From positions 1 through 64,000 of the forward strand of contig JAQUPQ010000003.1 in NCBI GenBank assembly GCA_028716525.1: a stretch of 64,000 bases of DNA. The letters are read 5' to 3'. Made by a program: the position numbers and the translations under genes. Under the pieces are notes generated by a model. That model was not told where the DNA came from and searched no databases. It saw only the letters and a list, made by a program, of their open reading frames with translations. Every line of letters starts with the position of its first letter. The first letter of the stretch is position 1. This document shows, piece by piece, positions 1-7,976 of the stretch. The DNA is from Terriglobia bacterium (GTDB lineage Bacteria; Acidobacteriota; Terriglobia; JAIQFV01).

Positions 1-44
1 ATGTTCACGTGCGGCTTGGATCGATCAAATTTCTCCTTCGCCAT
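1..44 (-). CDS. tuf: Elongation factor Tu, 5' end only (runs off the window start)
   Basis: The minus strand from 44 reads MAKEKFDRSKPHVN, the canonical first residues of bacterial EF-Tu, the GTPase that brings aminoacyl-tRNA to the ribosome. Only 14 codons and part of the next lie in the window. A GGAGAG ribosome-binding site sits about 7 nt upstream of the ATG. It follows tRNA-Thr(GGT) and a small PCP_red gene on the same strand; the order Thr-Tyr-Gly-Thr-tuf is the classical arrangement known from many bacteria, which makes the call firm despite the short length. Confidence 0.9.
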   Translation of the reverse strand, partial: MAKEKFDRSKPHVN

Positions 45-161
45 GGCTGTCTCTCCTGAATCGAATCAATGAATGTTTTTTGTTCACCGGATCGAGAAAC
101 ATTCGCCTCAACGACCGATGTTTGAAATCTGAACCGCTCACTTCTGTTATGACTTAAACAC

Positions 162-425
162 TCACGAACCAAATTCGGACGCATAGGTTGCGGGATCAAT
201 ACCGTGTCCCTGGAGCAGCTGCTTCACGGTCTCGCGAAAATCCGACGGCGTGGCGCGAATCATCCCTCGAATCAAATCATCAACGCTGACTTCGGTGGCG
301 CCGCGTTCGGCAGCCACACGCTCCGCTTCTGCACTCGCCATGGATCGGGCCATACCGCGCATCATCGCAGGAACATCGTTCAGCATGCTTTCAAACTGGG
401 TCGTCGCCTCGGTGCTCCAATTCAT
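162..425 (-). CDS. Small PCP_red-domain protein between tRNA-Thr and tuf
   Basis: An 87-residue protein beginning MNWSTEATTQFE. The order W, EA, then VPAMMRGMAR, AERGATEVSVDDL matches the small helical domain PF08369 (PCP_red), first described at the C terminus of the light-independent protochlorophyllide reductase B subunit but also found as a stand-alone protein in non-photosynthetic bacteria. Its function in that form is unknown. I chose the ATG at 425 because the longer open frame would run back into tRNA-Thr(GGT); an AAAGGG lies 8 nt before this ATG. It probably shares a transcript with the tRNAs and tuf. Domain assignment is by eye. Confidence 0.62.
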   Translation of the reverse strand: MNWSTEATTQFESMLNDVPAMMRGMARSMASAEAERVAAERGATEVSVDDLIRGMIRATPSDFRETVKQLLQGHGIDPATYASEFGS

Positions 426-473
426 CCTCAAAACCCTTTCAACAACCTGCCGTTCCGTCAACCGCCGAATTCC

Positions 474-549
<76 letters not shown>

Positions 550-561
550 GGCCTGAAAATC

Positions 562-650
562 AGTGACAAGTGACGAGTGATTAGTGACGAGAAAAAAACG
601 GCCAAACAAAGTGTGTACCTCTTGTCACTTGTCACTCATCACTCGTCACT
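562..650. repeat. Inverted heptad arrays between tRNA-Gly and tRNA-Thr(GGT)
   Basis: Positions 562-592 read as four 7-bp units (AGTGACA, AGTGACG, AGTGATT, AGTGACG) and 621-650 as the opposite orientation (TGTCACT, TGTCACT, CATCACT, CGTCACT). The two halves can fold into an imperfect hairpin with a loop of about 28 nt that fills the spacer: 7 nt after the tRNA-Gly 3' end and 12 nt before the tRNA-Thr 5' end. Could serve as an RNA-processing structure, or be a neutral insertion. Confidence 0.85.
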
Positions 651-656
651 GCCTCC

Positions 657-732
657 TGGAGCGGGAGACGGGACTCGAACCCGCGACCAACAGCTTGGAA
701 GGCTGTGACTCTACCAACTGAGTTACTCCCGC
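657..732 (-). tRNA. tRNA-Gly (anticodon TCC)
   Basis: Minus-strand cloverleaf with acceptor stem GCGGGAG/CTCCCGC, anticodon stem ACAGC/GCTGT around CTTCCAA, T-loop GTTCGAGTCC and encoded CCA. 76 nt. Second from last in the Thr-Tyr-Gly-Thr array. Confidence 0.95.
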
Positions 733-743
733 GGAATAACATA

Positions 744-970
744 AGTGACGAGTGGAGAGTGGCGAGTGACAAGAGAACCATCACACTCTTTTGTCTCACT
801 CTCATCGGTCCCCTGTATCTCGCCGGCCAGATCAAATCTTCATCCTGAAATCTTGTGACGTTTTGGCCCGTCACCTTGCTCCGTGCCCTTCTCGTCACTC
901 ATCACTTGTCACTGCATTTCTCGTCACTCGCCACTAGTCACTCATCACTGCATCACTGGCCACTCATCAC
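744..970. repeat. Inverted heptad arrays between tRNA-Tyr and tRNA-Gly
   Basis: Units AGTGACG, AGTGGAG, AGTGGCG, AGTGACA occupy 744-773. The inverted half at 891-970 is longer and slightly interrupted (CGTCACT, CATCACT, TGTCACT, then CGTCACT, CGCCACT, AGTCACT, CATCACT and more). The long half starts 8 nt after the tRNA-Tyr 3' end. The 117 nt between the halves holds no gene that I can see. Confidence 0.85.
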
Positions 971-977
971 GACTTGC

Positions 978-1066
978 TGGTGGACAGGGGAGGATTCGAA
1001 CCTCCGTAGCTCACAGGGAGCGACAGATTTACAGTCTGTTGCCATTAACCACTCGGCCACCTGTCC
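978..1066 (-). tRNA. tRNA-Tyr (anticodon GTA)
   Basis: Minus-strand type II tRNA of 89 nt with a long variable arm. Acceptor stem GGACAGG/CCTGTCC, D-arm GTGGCCGAGTGGTTAATGGC, anticodon loop CTGTAAA, T-arm GGTTCGAATCC, encoded CCA. Between tRNA-Thr(TGT) and tRNA-Gly. Confidence 0.95.
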
Positions 1067-1348
1067 GTGTTCCATCGCTCGGGGCGAACCACTGCCCGGC
1101 ACAAATCTTCACTGCAAGTACAGAGGGGTAATGAATTCAGGCAAACTTCGAGAATGGTCTTACGGAAGAGGCGCTTTACCCTGTTTCAACTTCAGTTGCA
1201 ATCCAGGCAACTCAGCGCCAAAATGCGAAGCAAATACTCGTCCAAGGCTCAAGAATCAAAACTCGAAAAACCCGTCCGCGATTCAATCAATGCCCAGCCG
1301 ACCCGCTCCGTCCCATCCCCGAAATCTGCTCGTCCCCCTCACCATAGC

Positions 1349-1424
1349 TGGAGCTGGCGAAGGGACTTGAACCCCCGACCCTCTGATTACAAATCAGATG
1401 CTCTACCAACTGAGCTACGCCAGC
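1349..1424 (-). tRNA. tRNA-Thr (anticodon TGT)
   Basis: Minus-strand cloverleaf of 76 nt: acceptor GCTGGCG/CGCCAGC, D-arm TAGCTCAGTTGGTAGAGC, anticodon loop TTTGTAA inside TCTGA/TCAGA, T-arm GGTTCAAGTCC, encoded CCA. First tRNA of the array. The 282-nt spacer down to tRNA-Tyr (1067-1348) shows no heptads and no gene I can support. Confidence 0.95.
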
Positions 1425-1510
1425 GTGGAATTCAAATCCTTACGTCCCAACGTCCGCCCCACGTATTGCCTCTCTACCGACACCATTCCCCCGGTAGAGA
1501 CAAAGCACGT

Positions 1511-1540
1511 AAATTACCATACTCTCTAAATTTTTGTAAA
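1511..1540 (-). promoter_or_regulatory. Candidate promoter for the tRNA-tuf array
   Basis: On the minus strand TTTACA (1540-1535) is followed after 18 nt by TAATTT (1516-1511) in a locally AT-rich stretch about 90 nt upstream of tRNA-Thr(TGT). The match to sigma-70 consensus is partial, so this is a candidate only. Confidence 0.3.
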
Positions 1541-1629
1541 CAGAAATTTTGCGGGATATTTCACGTGTCCAAAAGGCCCTCAAAAACAGCCCAAAACAGC
1601 CCTCTGAACAGCCTTCATCCGTTTCGGGG

Positions 1630-2373
1630 CTACTTGTCCCTCGATGCGCGCTGCCGCACCACCTCATACATCAAAATTCCTGCTGCCACGGAAACATTCA
1701 AGGAAGAAACACCGCCTCCCCGATTCAGAGGCAATGACACCACCCAGTCGCAGTGTTCGCGGACTAAACGGCGCATTCCCTCGCCCTCGCTCCCGAAGAC
1801 CAGCGCCACAGGATCGCGAAAATCCACCTCCGTCCAACGTTTTTCGGCGTCGGCTTCAACACCTACAATCCAGATATTGGCTTGCTTCAGCAGTTCGATC
1901 GCCTGCACCAGGTTCGTTACGCGAACCACGGGCACGTCCTCCAGCGCGCCCGTGGCGGCCTTGGCCACCGTGGAAGTCAATCCCACAGAACGCCGTTCAG
2001 TAATGATGAGGCCCTCCACGCCGGCAGCCGCCGCGGTCCGCAAGACGGCGCCCAGGTTGTGGGGATCTTCCACTTGATCCAGTAGGACGAAGAAAGCCGG
2101 ATCATGCTTCTTTGCAATCAAATCTTCCAGGGATGCATAGCGCTTGGCGCCGCACACGGCCACCACACCCTGGTGCGCTTTTGTCCGAGCCAGCCGGTCC
2201 AGCGCCAAATTTTTTTCAAAGCGCAAGGAGACCGACCTCTCCCGCGCCAATTGCAGAATCTGCTCGAGCCGTTCTGAACGCGCACCGGCGGCAATATGCA
2301 ACCGCTCCACGGGGCGACCCCGGGATCGCAGCAAGCTCTCCACGGCATGAATTCCGAAAACGACGTCGATCAT
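1630..2373 (-). CDS. rlmB: 23S rRNA (guanosine-2'-O-)-methyltransferase RlmB, SpoU/TrmH family
   Basis: 247 residues. The N-terminal substrate-binding part (about 1-80, beginning VFGIHAVESLL) is followed by a SPOUT knot domain. SpoU motif 1 is DQVEDPHNLGAVLRTA (99-114), motif 2 LVFGSEGEGM (191-200) and motif 3 GVSSLNVSVAAGILMYE (221-237). The family transfers a methyl group from S-adenosylmethionine to the ribose of G2251 in 23S rRNA; a TrmH-like paralogue acting on another site cannot be excluded. AGGG lies 4 nt upstream of the ATG. Immediately upstream of the tRNA array on the same strand, with about 200 nt between, so probably a separate transcript. Confidence 0.85.
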   Translation of the reverse strand: MIDVVFGIHAVESLLRSRGRPVERLHIAAGARSERLEQILQLARERSVSLRFEKNLALDRLARTKAHQGVVAVCGAKRYASLEDLIAKKHDPAFFVLLDQVEDPHNLGAVLRTAAAAGVEGLIITERRSVGLTSTVAKAATGALEDVPVVRVTNLVQAIELLKQANIWIVGVEADAEKRWTEVDFRDPVALVFGSEGEGMRRLVREHCDWVVSLPLNRGGGVSSLNVSVAAGILMYEVVRQRASRDK

Positions 2374-2594
2374 TTTTCCCTATCAACCTTTTTGGGTGGG
2401 GCGGTCTCAAACGCCTCATGCTAACATACGCCATGCTTCCACTGAAAATGCTGGCTGTCGTGGAGGTTGGATCATTCGGTTCGTTTGTGCAGAGAAGCCG
2501 CTCAGAAGCACCGGTAGAGCGTAGCCGGGCGTGTGGGTCCCGGCTTTGGGGAGCACACCGCCCCAGGGCAGGATGTCAAACGAAAAAACCTCAA

Positions 2595-2705
2595 TTCTGC
2601 CGCCCTGTCAGGGCGGTCGGATGTTGGAAGATGATGAGAACCGCGCCATTCTTCCTTGGGTCGCTGGCTTCGATAAAACTGAAGCCCTTGACCCAAGGCT
2701 ACCCC
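2595..2705. repeat. Two closely spaced palindromes upstream of the DUF3108-type gene
   Basis: A short palindrome, CCGCCCTG and CAGGGCGG around one base (about 2599-2616), is followed by a larger one whose arms are CCTTGGGTC and GACCCAAGG (about 2658-2702) with further partial pairing of GGCTTC/GAAGCC inside. No gene is visible in 2374-2759 apart from these. Possibly a REP-like element; only one copy is present in this window. Confidence 0.55.
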
Positions 2706-2759
2706 ATTTTGCCGCTCCGCGGCCGGAACCTATTGGAGATATTTGCGGGCCGCAACAAA

Positions 2760-3545
2760 ATGTTTCACTCCTGCACGTTGTTGCTGCTTCTTCTCCTCCT
2801 GCCGCTGGACAAGTTTTTCGCCGCCGAGCATTATCCCTTCTCCGAACATGAAACTCTCGAATATCAGGTGAAGTGGGATCCGCCGGCCTGGATGTTCTTC
2901 ATGCCGGAGATCAACGCCGGGAAAATTGTTTTTAAGGTGGTGTCGCGCTCCATGGAGAAGAACATTCCCATCCACCGCTTCGAAGGACAGGCGGTTTCGA
3001 CGTCTTCGCTCGTCAAAGTGAATGATGCCTACCAATCCACCGCTCGAGGAAATGATCTTTGTTCCGAGTGGACGAAAAAAATCGTCCACGAAGGCAAGCG
3101 CCATCGCGAAGTGGAGCTGCGTGTGGAAGGAGAAAAGAAAGCGGCGCTGGTGACGGAGAAAGATATCGCCGTCAACCCTCCCAAGATCATTCGAAATGAA
3201 ACACTCAAAGACTTTCCATCGTGTGTCAACGACTTGCTGGCGGGCGCCTATCGGGCGCGTTCCTTTCCCCTGAAACCCGGGGAAACCTATCGGCTGATCC
3301 TCACCGACAATGGAAAATACCACGAAGTATCACTCCGGCCTCTCCAAAAAGAAACAATCCAGACACCCGCCGGAACTTTCTCGACGCAAAAGGTGGAAGT
3401 GCTCTCGTTTCTGGGCGGACTGGTGAAACAGAAAGGAACGTTCTACATTTGGTTTGCCGACGACGCCCGCCATCTGCCGGTAAGATTTGATATGAAAGTG
3501 CGGCTCGGCCACATTCACGGATTTCTGACACGCGTCCAGGAATGA
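2760..3545 (+). CDS. Secreted DUF3108-type protein
   Basis: 261 residues from the ATG at 2760. Residues 1-20 (CTLLLLLLLLPLDKFFAAE) are a signal peptide, so the protein is exported. The body has the layout of the DUF3108 family: ETLEYQVKW near the start, then alternating beta strands, GETYRL, TPAGTFSTQKVEV, and a C-terminal FYIWFADDARHLPVRFDMKV. The family is predicted to be a beta-rich envelope protein of unknown role. The frame stays open far upstream through the palindromes and antisense to rlmB, but that part has no protein-like character; no strong ribosome-binding site precedes 2760, so the exact start is uncertain. Confidence 0.65.
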   Translation: MFHSCTLLLLLLLLPLDKFFAAEHYPFSEHETLEYQVKWDPPAWMFFMPEINAGKIVFKVVSRSMEKNIPIHRFEGQAVSTSSLVKVNDAYQSTARGNDLCSEWTKKIVHEGKRHREVELRVEGEKKAALVTEKDIAVNPPKIIRNETLKDFPSCVNDLLAGAYRARSFPLKPGETYRLILTDNGKYHEVSLRPLQKETIQTPAGTFSTQKVEVLSFLGGLVKQKGTFYIWFADDARHLPVRFDMKVRLGHIHGFLTRVQE

Positions 3546-3709
3546 AATGGGTCAGGCTTCATTATTTGTTTTCCCGCTCACCACTGTTGCTCGGCGCGCG
3601 ACCTCCTCAAAAAACCTTCAAACCGGGTGTCTCCTTCAGGGAGAAACCTGGAGTGAAGTCAGCGTCTGTTCAAATATTTCCGGCCTTGAGTGGATGGATA
3701 CTTCGAGGA

Positions 3710-4255
3710 TTATTTCGGGGCAGGCATGAAATCCTGATCCATACCAACATCGGTGGGAGACCTCTTGATCTGACCCAGCAAGGTCATCCTATCAATCTTG
3801 TCCTGCAAGCGCATGATGCCGTAAAGCAGCGCCTCGGGGCGTGGCGGGCACCCGGGGATGTAGACATCCACCGGGACAATACGATCGACTCCCTGGAGCA
3901 CGGCATAGGTTGGAAACGGGCCACCGCAACTCGAACAAGCGCCCATCGAGATGCACCACTTGGGATCCGGCATTTGATCCCAGACGCGGCGAACGACCGG
4001 AGCCATCTTCAACGCCACCGTTCCCGCCACAATCATCAAGTCCGATTGTCGCGGCGAGGGGCGAAACACTTCAGCGCCAAAACGCGCGATATCAAAACGG
4101 CCGGCGCCGGTGGCCATCATTTCAATGGCGCAACACGCCAATCCGAACGTCATGGGCCAGAGGGCCGATTTGCGCGCCCAATTGAAGACCTGGTCCACCG
4201 AGGTGACCAGAAAATTTCGTTCTGAAGGGTTCTCAATAAAAGAAGATGACGTCAT
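3710..4255 (-). CDS. nuoB: NADH-quinone oxidoreductase subunit B
   Basis: 181 residues. Subunit of respiratory complex I that carries the 4Fe-4S cluster N2, the last centre before quinone. Cluster ligands are visible as the adjacent pair C41-C42 in GLACCAIEM, a Cys in GACSSCGG and one in [12 protein letters not shown]. Start chosen at the ATG (4255) with GAGG about 11 nt upstream; the frame could also start at a TTG at 4276. It follows nuoA by 73 nt on the same strand. The other nuo genes are not in the window. Confidence 0.93.
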   Translation of the reverse strand: MTSSSFIENPSERNFLVTSVDQVFNWARKSALWPMTFGLACCAIEMMATGAGRFDIARFGAEVFRPSPRQSDLMIVAGTVALKMAPVVRRVWDQMPDPKWCISMGACSSCGGPFPTYAVLQGVDRIVPVDVYIPGCPPRPEALLYGIMRLQDKIDRMTLLGQIKRSPTDVGMDQDFMPAPK

Positions 4256-4328
4256 AAAAATGGGGACCTCAATCAAATCAAATTATGCGGCGCGTTCTTC
4301 CCGGGTTTCGATCTTTTCCAAGGACGTC

Positions 4329-4685
4329 CTAGACCCACTCCAGCGCGCCTTGTTTCCACAGCCAGACAAAGCCCACGATCAGGATTCCGAGAAACACCAG
4401 CATTTCCATCAGACCGAACAAACCCAAAACGTCATACCGAATCGCCCACGGGAACAGAAATACAGTTTCCACATCGAACACCACAAACAAGATCGCCACG
4501 ATGTAGTAGCGCACGGTGTAGCGTTCGCGGGGCTGGTAGACCGGATCGACTCCGCACTCGTAGGGACTCAGTTTGGCTTTGTGGGGAACGCTGGGACGCA
4601 CCCATCTCAAAATGGCGAGTGTCACGATGGGAAAGAGAAAAGCCAGCGTGATGAATATTAAGATCGGAATATAATTTCGCGGCAT
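4329..4685 (-). CDS. nuoA: NADH-quinone oxidoreductase subunit A
   Basis: 118 residues with three hydrophobic segments (about 5-25, 62-82, 88-110) and the family signature LSPYECGVDPV followed by RYTVRYYIVAILFVVFDVE. Membrane-arm subunit of proton-pumping complex I. AAAGG lies 8 nt upstream of the ATG. Forms an operon with nuoB. The genes upstream belong to molybdenum-cofactor synthesis, so this nuoAB pair stands apart from a full nuo operon. Confidence 0.93.
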   Translation of the reverse strand: MPRNYIPILIFITLAFLFPIVTLAILRWVRPSVPHKAKLSPYECGVDPVYQPRERYTVRYYIVAILFVVFDVETVFLFPWAIRYDVLGLFGLMEMLVFLGILIVGFVWLWKQGALEWV

Positions 4686-4780
4686 GAAGTCGGCCTTTCT
4701 TGCAGTCTCAAATCAGAAAGAGATTTTAAAACTATCGGCCGGAATTTAGCAAACCCAATTTGGCGCTGTTGCGCTTTCTC

Positions 4781-5272
4781 TCACGAATGTCGGGTCTTTC
4801 CGTGAATCAGATCGAGGGCGTGGGGTAACAGATCAGCCAGTACGTCCAGACACTGTTCGACACCTTGGGGGCTTCCCGGAAGGTTGACAATCAACGTCTC
4901 TTTTCTGACGCCGACCAGAGCTCGGGAGAGAAATGCAAATCGTGTATGGCGGCTCGTTTCGCTCCGCATCAACTCCGCCAGACCGGGGACTTCTTTCTCG
5001 ATGGCCGACCGCGTGGCTTCGGGTGTCACATCCCGAGGGCCGAGTCCGGTCCCGCCGGTGGTCACCACCAAGTCAACGTGCAACTCATCGGCGTAGCGCT
5101 CCAGGATTGCCCTGATGTCCGCGTGCACATCCGCGACGACCTTCGACTCCACGACCTCAAAACCCAGGGCTTGAAGTTTTTCGCGGGCCTTCAATCCCGA
5201 TACGTCCTGGCGGGAGCCTTCGGCCACCGAATCACTCACGGTGACGACCGCACATTGAAAATTGGATGCCAT
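4781..5272 (-). CDS. mog: Molybdopterin adenylyltransferase, MogA/MoaB family
   Basis: 163 residues, full length for the family. Shows TVSDSVAEGSRQDVSG near the N terminus, the pterin/nucleotide-binding TTGGTGLGPRDVTPEA (71-86) and the late NLPGSPQGVEQC. The family adenylates molybdopterin before MoeA inserts molybdate. It lies in a minus-strand group with a response regulator, moaC and moeA, which supports a role in cofactor synthesis. MogA and MoaB are hard to tell apart by eye. Confidence 0.85.
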   Translation of the reverse strand: MASNFQCAVVTVSDSVAEGSRQDVSGLKAREKLQALGFEVVESKVVADVHADIRAILERYADELHVDLVVTTGGTGLGPRDVTPEATRSAIEKEVPGLAELMRSETSRHTRFAFLSRALVGVRKETLIVNLPGSPQGVEQCLDVLADLLPHALDLIHGKTRHS

Positions 5273-5305
5273 AAATTCTTGGTGTCCTCAGGAAATGGAC
5301 CCGAT

Positions 5306-6031
5306 TCAAATTCGCTTGGATTCATCCAAGCGTCGGAGGCCCTCCATCAACAACGATTGAGTCGATTCCCCCACCGAATGCTGTGGAGATACCCCGTCAA
5401 AATCAATTTGAAATTGTCCTTCAGTCCAGGTCAGCGAGTCAAAAACCACCGCAGGTCCGCGTTCGCTTCCCCGCTCCGCGTCATAGATTTCCCCGTCACG
5501 AAAATACAGGACCGCCGGGTCGCCTGTCGATTGAACCTTCAGGGCGCAGGTTTTCTGGCCGAGGCCCAGAGCTTGAATCAAATCCACCGGGCTCATGTCC
5601 GCCAGTCTGCCGGATATAACGCCGTCTTTGACCGTCAGGGAATCGAGCCGAACTTGCGGAAGGCGGGACAAAATAGATCTCAGACGCTGCTTGACCTCCG
5701 CAGCGAAGAAGGGCTTCTGAATCCACTCGTCGGGCGTTCCTTCCAGCGTCTTGACCTCGTGGTCCATTTCATCGCGCGTCGCGAGCAACAGGTACGGGGT
5801 GCCCCGGTGCGTCGGCGATTCTTTCATTTTGCGAAACAGTTGGACGCCGTTCAGGATGGGCATGCTGAAATCTGCCACGACCAAATCAGGGGCAGCTTTT
5901 TGAATCTTCAGCAGGGCATCCGCTCCATCCGTCGCAGTGATGGTTTCGCAGCCCAGCTCGCGGGCCACTGAAATCAGAATCCGCAGTATCGACGAATTAT
6001 CATCCGCCAATAAGACTTTGACCGGAGTCAT
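5306..6031 (-). CDS. Response regulator: receiver domain plus PATAN/DUF4388 domain
   Basis: 241 residues. Receiver domain at 1-118 with acidic pair D10/D11, phosphoacceptor D54 (VVADFSMPILNG) and K106 in WIQKPFF. The C-terminal half (about 125-240) looks like DUF4388/PATAN: GRLADMSPVDLIQALGLGQKT, LYFRDGEIYDAERG, and a late TWTEGQFQIDF. Such proteins lack a DNA-binding domain and are thought to work by protein contact. AAAGGA precedes the ATG. Sits between mog and moaC with short gaps, an unexpected partner for cofactor genes. No cognate kinase is adjacent. Confidence 0.8.
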   Translation of the reverse strand: MTPVKVLLADDNSSILRILISVARELGCETITATDGADALLKIQKAAPDLVVADFSMPILNGVQLFRKMKESPTHRGTPYLLLATRDEMDHEVKTLEGTPDEWIQKPFFAAEVKQRLRSILSRLPQVRLDSLTVKDGVISGRLADMSPVDLIQALGLGQKTCALKVQSTGDPAVLYFRDGEIYDAERGSERGPAVVFDSLTWTEGQFQIDFDGVSPQHSVGESTQSLLMEGLRRLDESKRI

Positions 6032-6106
6032 GTCGCGGATCCTTTCCCTCCCGAAACTCCAATCCTGCTACGGTCTCGTTTCAGACTCCCTCCCGGTCGC
6101 CCCGCT

Positions 6107-6595
6107 TCAACGAGTGCGCGTGGATTTACGCCGGTAGGTTCCACTGCGGCCGCCGCGCTTCTCTACGAGATAGACTTCTGTGATTTCCATTCCCCGGTCC
6201 ATGGCTTTGCACATATCATAGATCGTCAGGGCCGCAACCGATGCGGCCGTCAGGGCCTCCATCTCCACTCCCGTCTCGCCTTTGGTGGTCACTGAACTTT
6301 CTACCTCGATTCCGGTTTTCACCAAACGGCATTCCACATCCACGTGAGTCAGCAACAAGGGATGGCATAGGGGGATCAAATCTGCAGTCCGTTTGGCGGC
6401 CGCGATGCCGGCCACGCGCGCCACTTCCAGCGGATTTCCTTTGGGATTCTTCAGGTGACGAATTGCCGAGAGCGCCTTGGAGGAGATTTTGATAAACCCA
6501 TGCGCTTTTGCTGTTCGCAGGGTCGCGGGTTTGCCGCTTACATCCACCATTCGGGCCCGGCCGGACCGATCGTAATGTGAGAGTTTGCGAGGCAT
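6107..6595 (-). CDS. moaC: Cyclic pyranopterin monophosphate synthase accessory protein MoaC
   Basis: 162 residues. Contains [16 protein letters not shown], the conserved [15 protein letters not shown] (with C77-H78) and [23 protein letters not shown] (D127, K130), all hallmarks of MoaC, which with MoaA converts GTP to cyclic pyranopterin monophosphate in molybdenum-cofactor synthesis. 28 nt downstream of moeA on the same strand. moaA is not in the window. Confidence 0.95.
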   Translation of the reverse strand: MPRKLSHYDRSGRARMVDVSGKPATLRTAKAHGFIKISSKALSAIRHLKNPKGNPLEVARVAGIAAAKRTADLIPLCHPLLLTHVDVECRLVKTGIEVESSVTTKGETGVEMEALTAASVAALTIYDMCKAMDRGMEITEVYLVEKRGGRSGTYRRKSTRTR

Positions 6596-6623
6596 AAGAC
6601 TTTCGGAAGAGATCCGCCCTTTT

Positions 6624-7880
6624 TCAAGCCATCAGAATCTGCACGGTGCTTCCCTCGGTAAATTCTGCCTGATTTTCCGGGGCAATCAAGAGACAATTCG
6701 ATCTCGCCAAGCCGGCCAAATCGGAGGAACCCTTCCAACGAACCGTGCGAACATAGAGAGAATCCTGACGCAGGGTGAAATACGCCGGAAGATATCCCCG
6801 GCGTCCCGTGGGTTGCCGAAAGGAATTTTCCAAACGTGCATTGAGGATCATCGAATCCCCGGCTGTGGTTCCGGAAAGAAGGCCCAGAAGCGGCAAAACG
6901 AATAGTTGAAAGGTGACAATCGTGGACACTGGATTTCCAGGCAACGCAAACACGAACTGATTTCCCCGTGTTCCGAATACCGCCGGTTTTCCAGGACGGA
7001 TGGCAATGGAGTCAAAATGAAATACCACACCCAAGTCTTTCAAAACGGGTTCCACGAAGTCGTATTTTCCTGCCGATACACCCCCGGTCAGCAGCAGGCA
7101 TTCACAGCCCGAGGGATCGTTGAGAGCCTGTTCGACCTTCTTTCTTAAATCCGCCGGATCGTCTCTGGCGATGCCCAATTCATGTGAACAGCCCGCGTAA
7201 GCCTGTCTCACCAAGGCCGCGAGTGAACTGCTGTTGGAATTTCGAATTTGATTGGATGCGGGAGCGGCATCGATCGAGACCAACTCATCGCCGGTCGCCA
7301 GAATGGCGACGCGCGGGCGGGCAAACACTTCCACCACGGACAACCCGACGCTGGCTGCCAGCGAAATTTCGTGCACGCGCATTCGTGTGCCGGCCGGCGA
7401 CAGCTCTTCGCCGCATCGGGCTTCGCTGCCGCGAAAAGAAATATTGGCACCTTCGGAAAGGCTCTTCACAATCCGGATTGTCCCCGCTCCAAAAGAGTGG
7501 GCGACGTTTTCACGCGACGCGGAATCCGCCCTTTCGGTATCTTCCACCATGACGACCGCATCAGCCCCCGACGGAACCGCAGCACCGGTCATAATCTGAA
7601 TCGCTTCTCCGGCAGCAAGGACGGGAGTCTTCGCATCACCCGCCCTGCTCTCGCCCGCTACTCGGAGCGTCACAGGAACCGAACGGATATCGGCACTTCG
7701 AACGGCGAACCCATCTTTCACCGAGCGATTGAACGCCGGCACATCGGCATCCGCAACAATCGCTTGTGCCAACACACGCCCCAACGCCTCGCTGAGAGGC
7801 ACACGTTCTGTTTTTAAAGCGATCTTCCTGGCAAGAAATGTATCGAGGACAATTTGTCGAGCTTGATCGACGGAAATCAT
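6624..7880 (-). CDS. moeA: Molybdopterin molybdenumtransferase MoeA
   Basis: 418 residues from the ATG at 7880; the open frame extends further upstream but MISVDQARQIVL is the usual MoeA beginning. Motifs: PAFNRSVKDGFAV, MTGAAVPSGADAVV, ILATGDELV, LLTGGVSAGKYDFV and FALPGNPVSTIV, plus a C-terminal beta domain ending SDLAGLARSNCLLI. Inserts molybdate into adenylated molybdopterin. Head of the moeA-moaC-regulator-mog group; the iorAB hydroxylase at 59969-62679 is a plausible user of the product. Confidence 0.94.
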   Translation of the reverse strand: MISVDQARQIVLDTFLARKIALKTERVPLSEALGRVLAQAIVADADVPAFNRSVKDGFAVRSADIRSVPVTLRVAGESRAGDAKTPVLAAGEAIQIMTGAAVPSGADAVVMVEDTERADSASRENVAHSFGAGTIRIVKSLSEGANISFRGSEARCGEELSPAGTRMRVHEISLAASVGLSVVEVFARPRVAILATGDELVSIDAAPASNQIRNSNSSSLAALVRQAYAGCSHELGIARDDPADLRKKVEQALNDPSGCECLLLTGGVSAGKYDFVEPVLKDLGVVFHFDSIAIRPGKPAVFGTRGNQFVFALPGNPVSTIVTFQLFVLPLLGLLSGTTAGDSMILNARLENSFRQPTGRRGYLPAYFTLRQDSLYVRTVRWKGSSDLAGLARSNCLLIAPENQAEFTEGSTVQILMA

Positions 7881-7976
7881 GGCAGCAGATTGGACCAGAG
7901 CGGCACAATCATACCATTCTTTTCGATCAGGAAAAGTTTGAGAAAGGGACGAGGCGCGGCACACGCGCTTTCGCGG

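Noticed and set aside
162-425. PCP_red gene as evidence of photosynthesis
   Set aside because: No bch, puf or other pigment gene is in the window and the domain also occurs in non-phototrophs.
1067-2077. 336-codon plus-strand open frame
   Set aside because: Covers tRNA-Thr(TGT) and runs antisense to rlmB; composition is Ser/Arg/Pro-rich with no domain.
4865-5971. 368-codon plus-strand open frame
   Set aside because: Antisense to mog and the response regulator, both of which have clear motifs.
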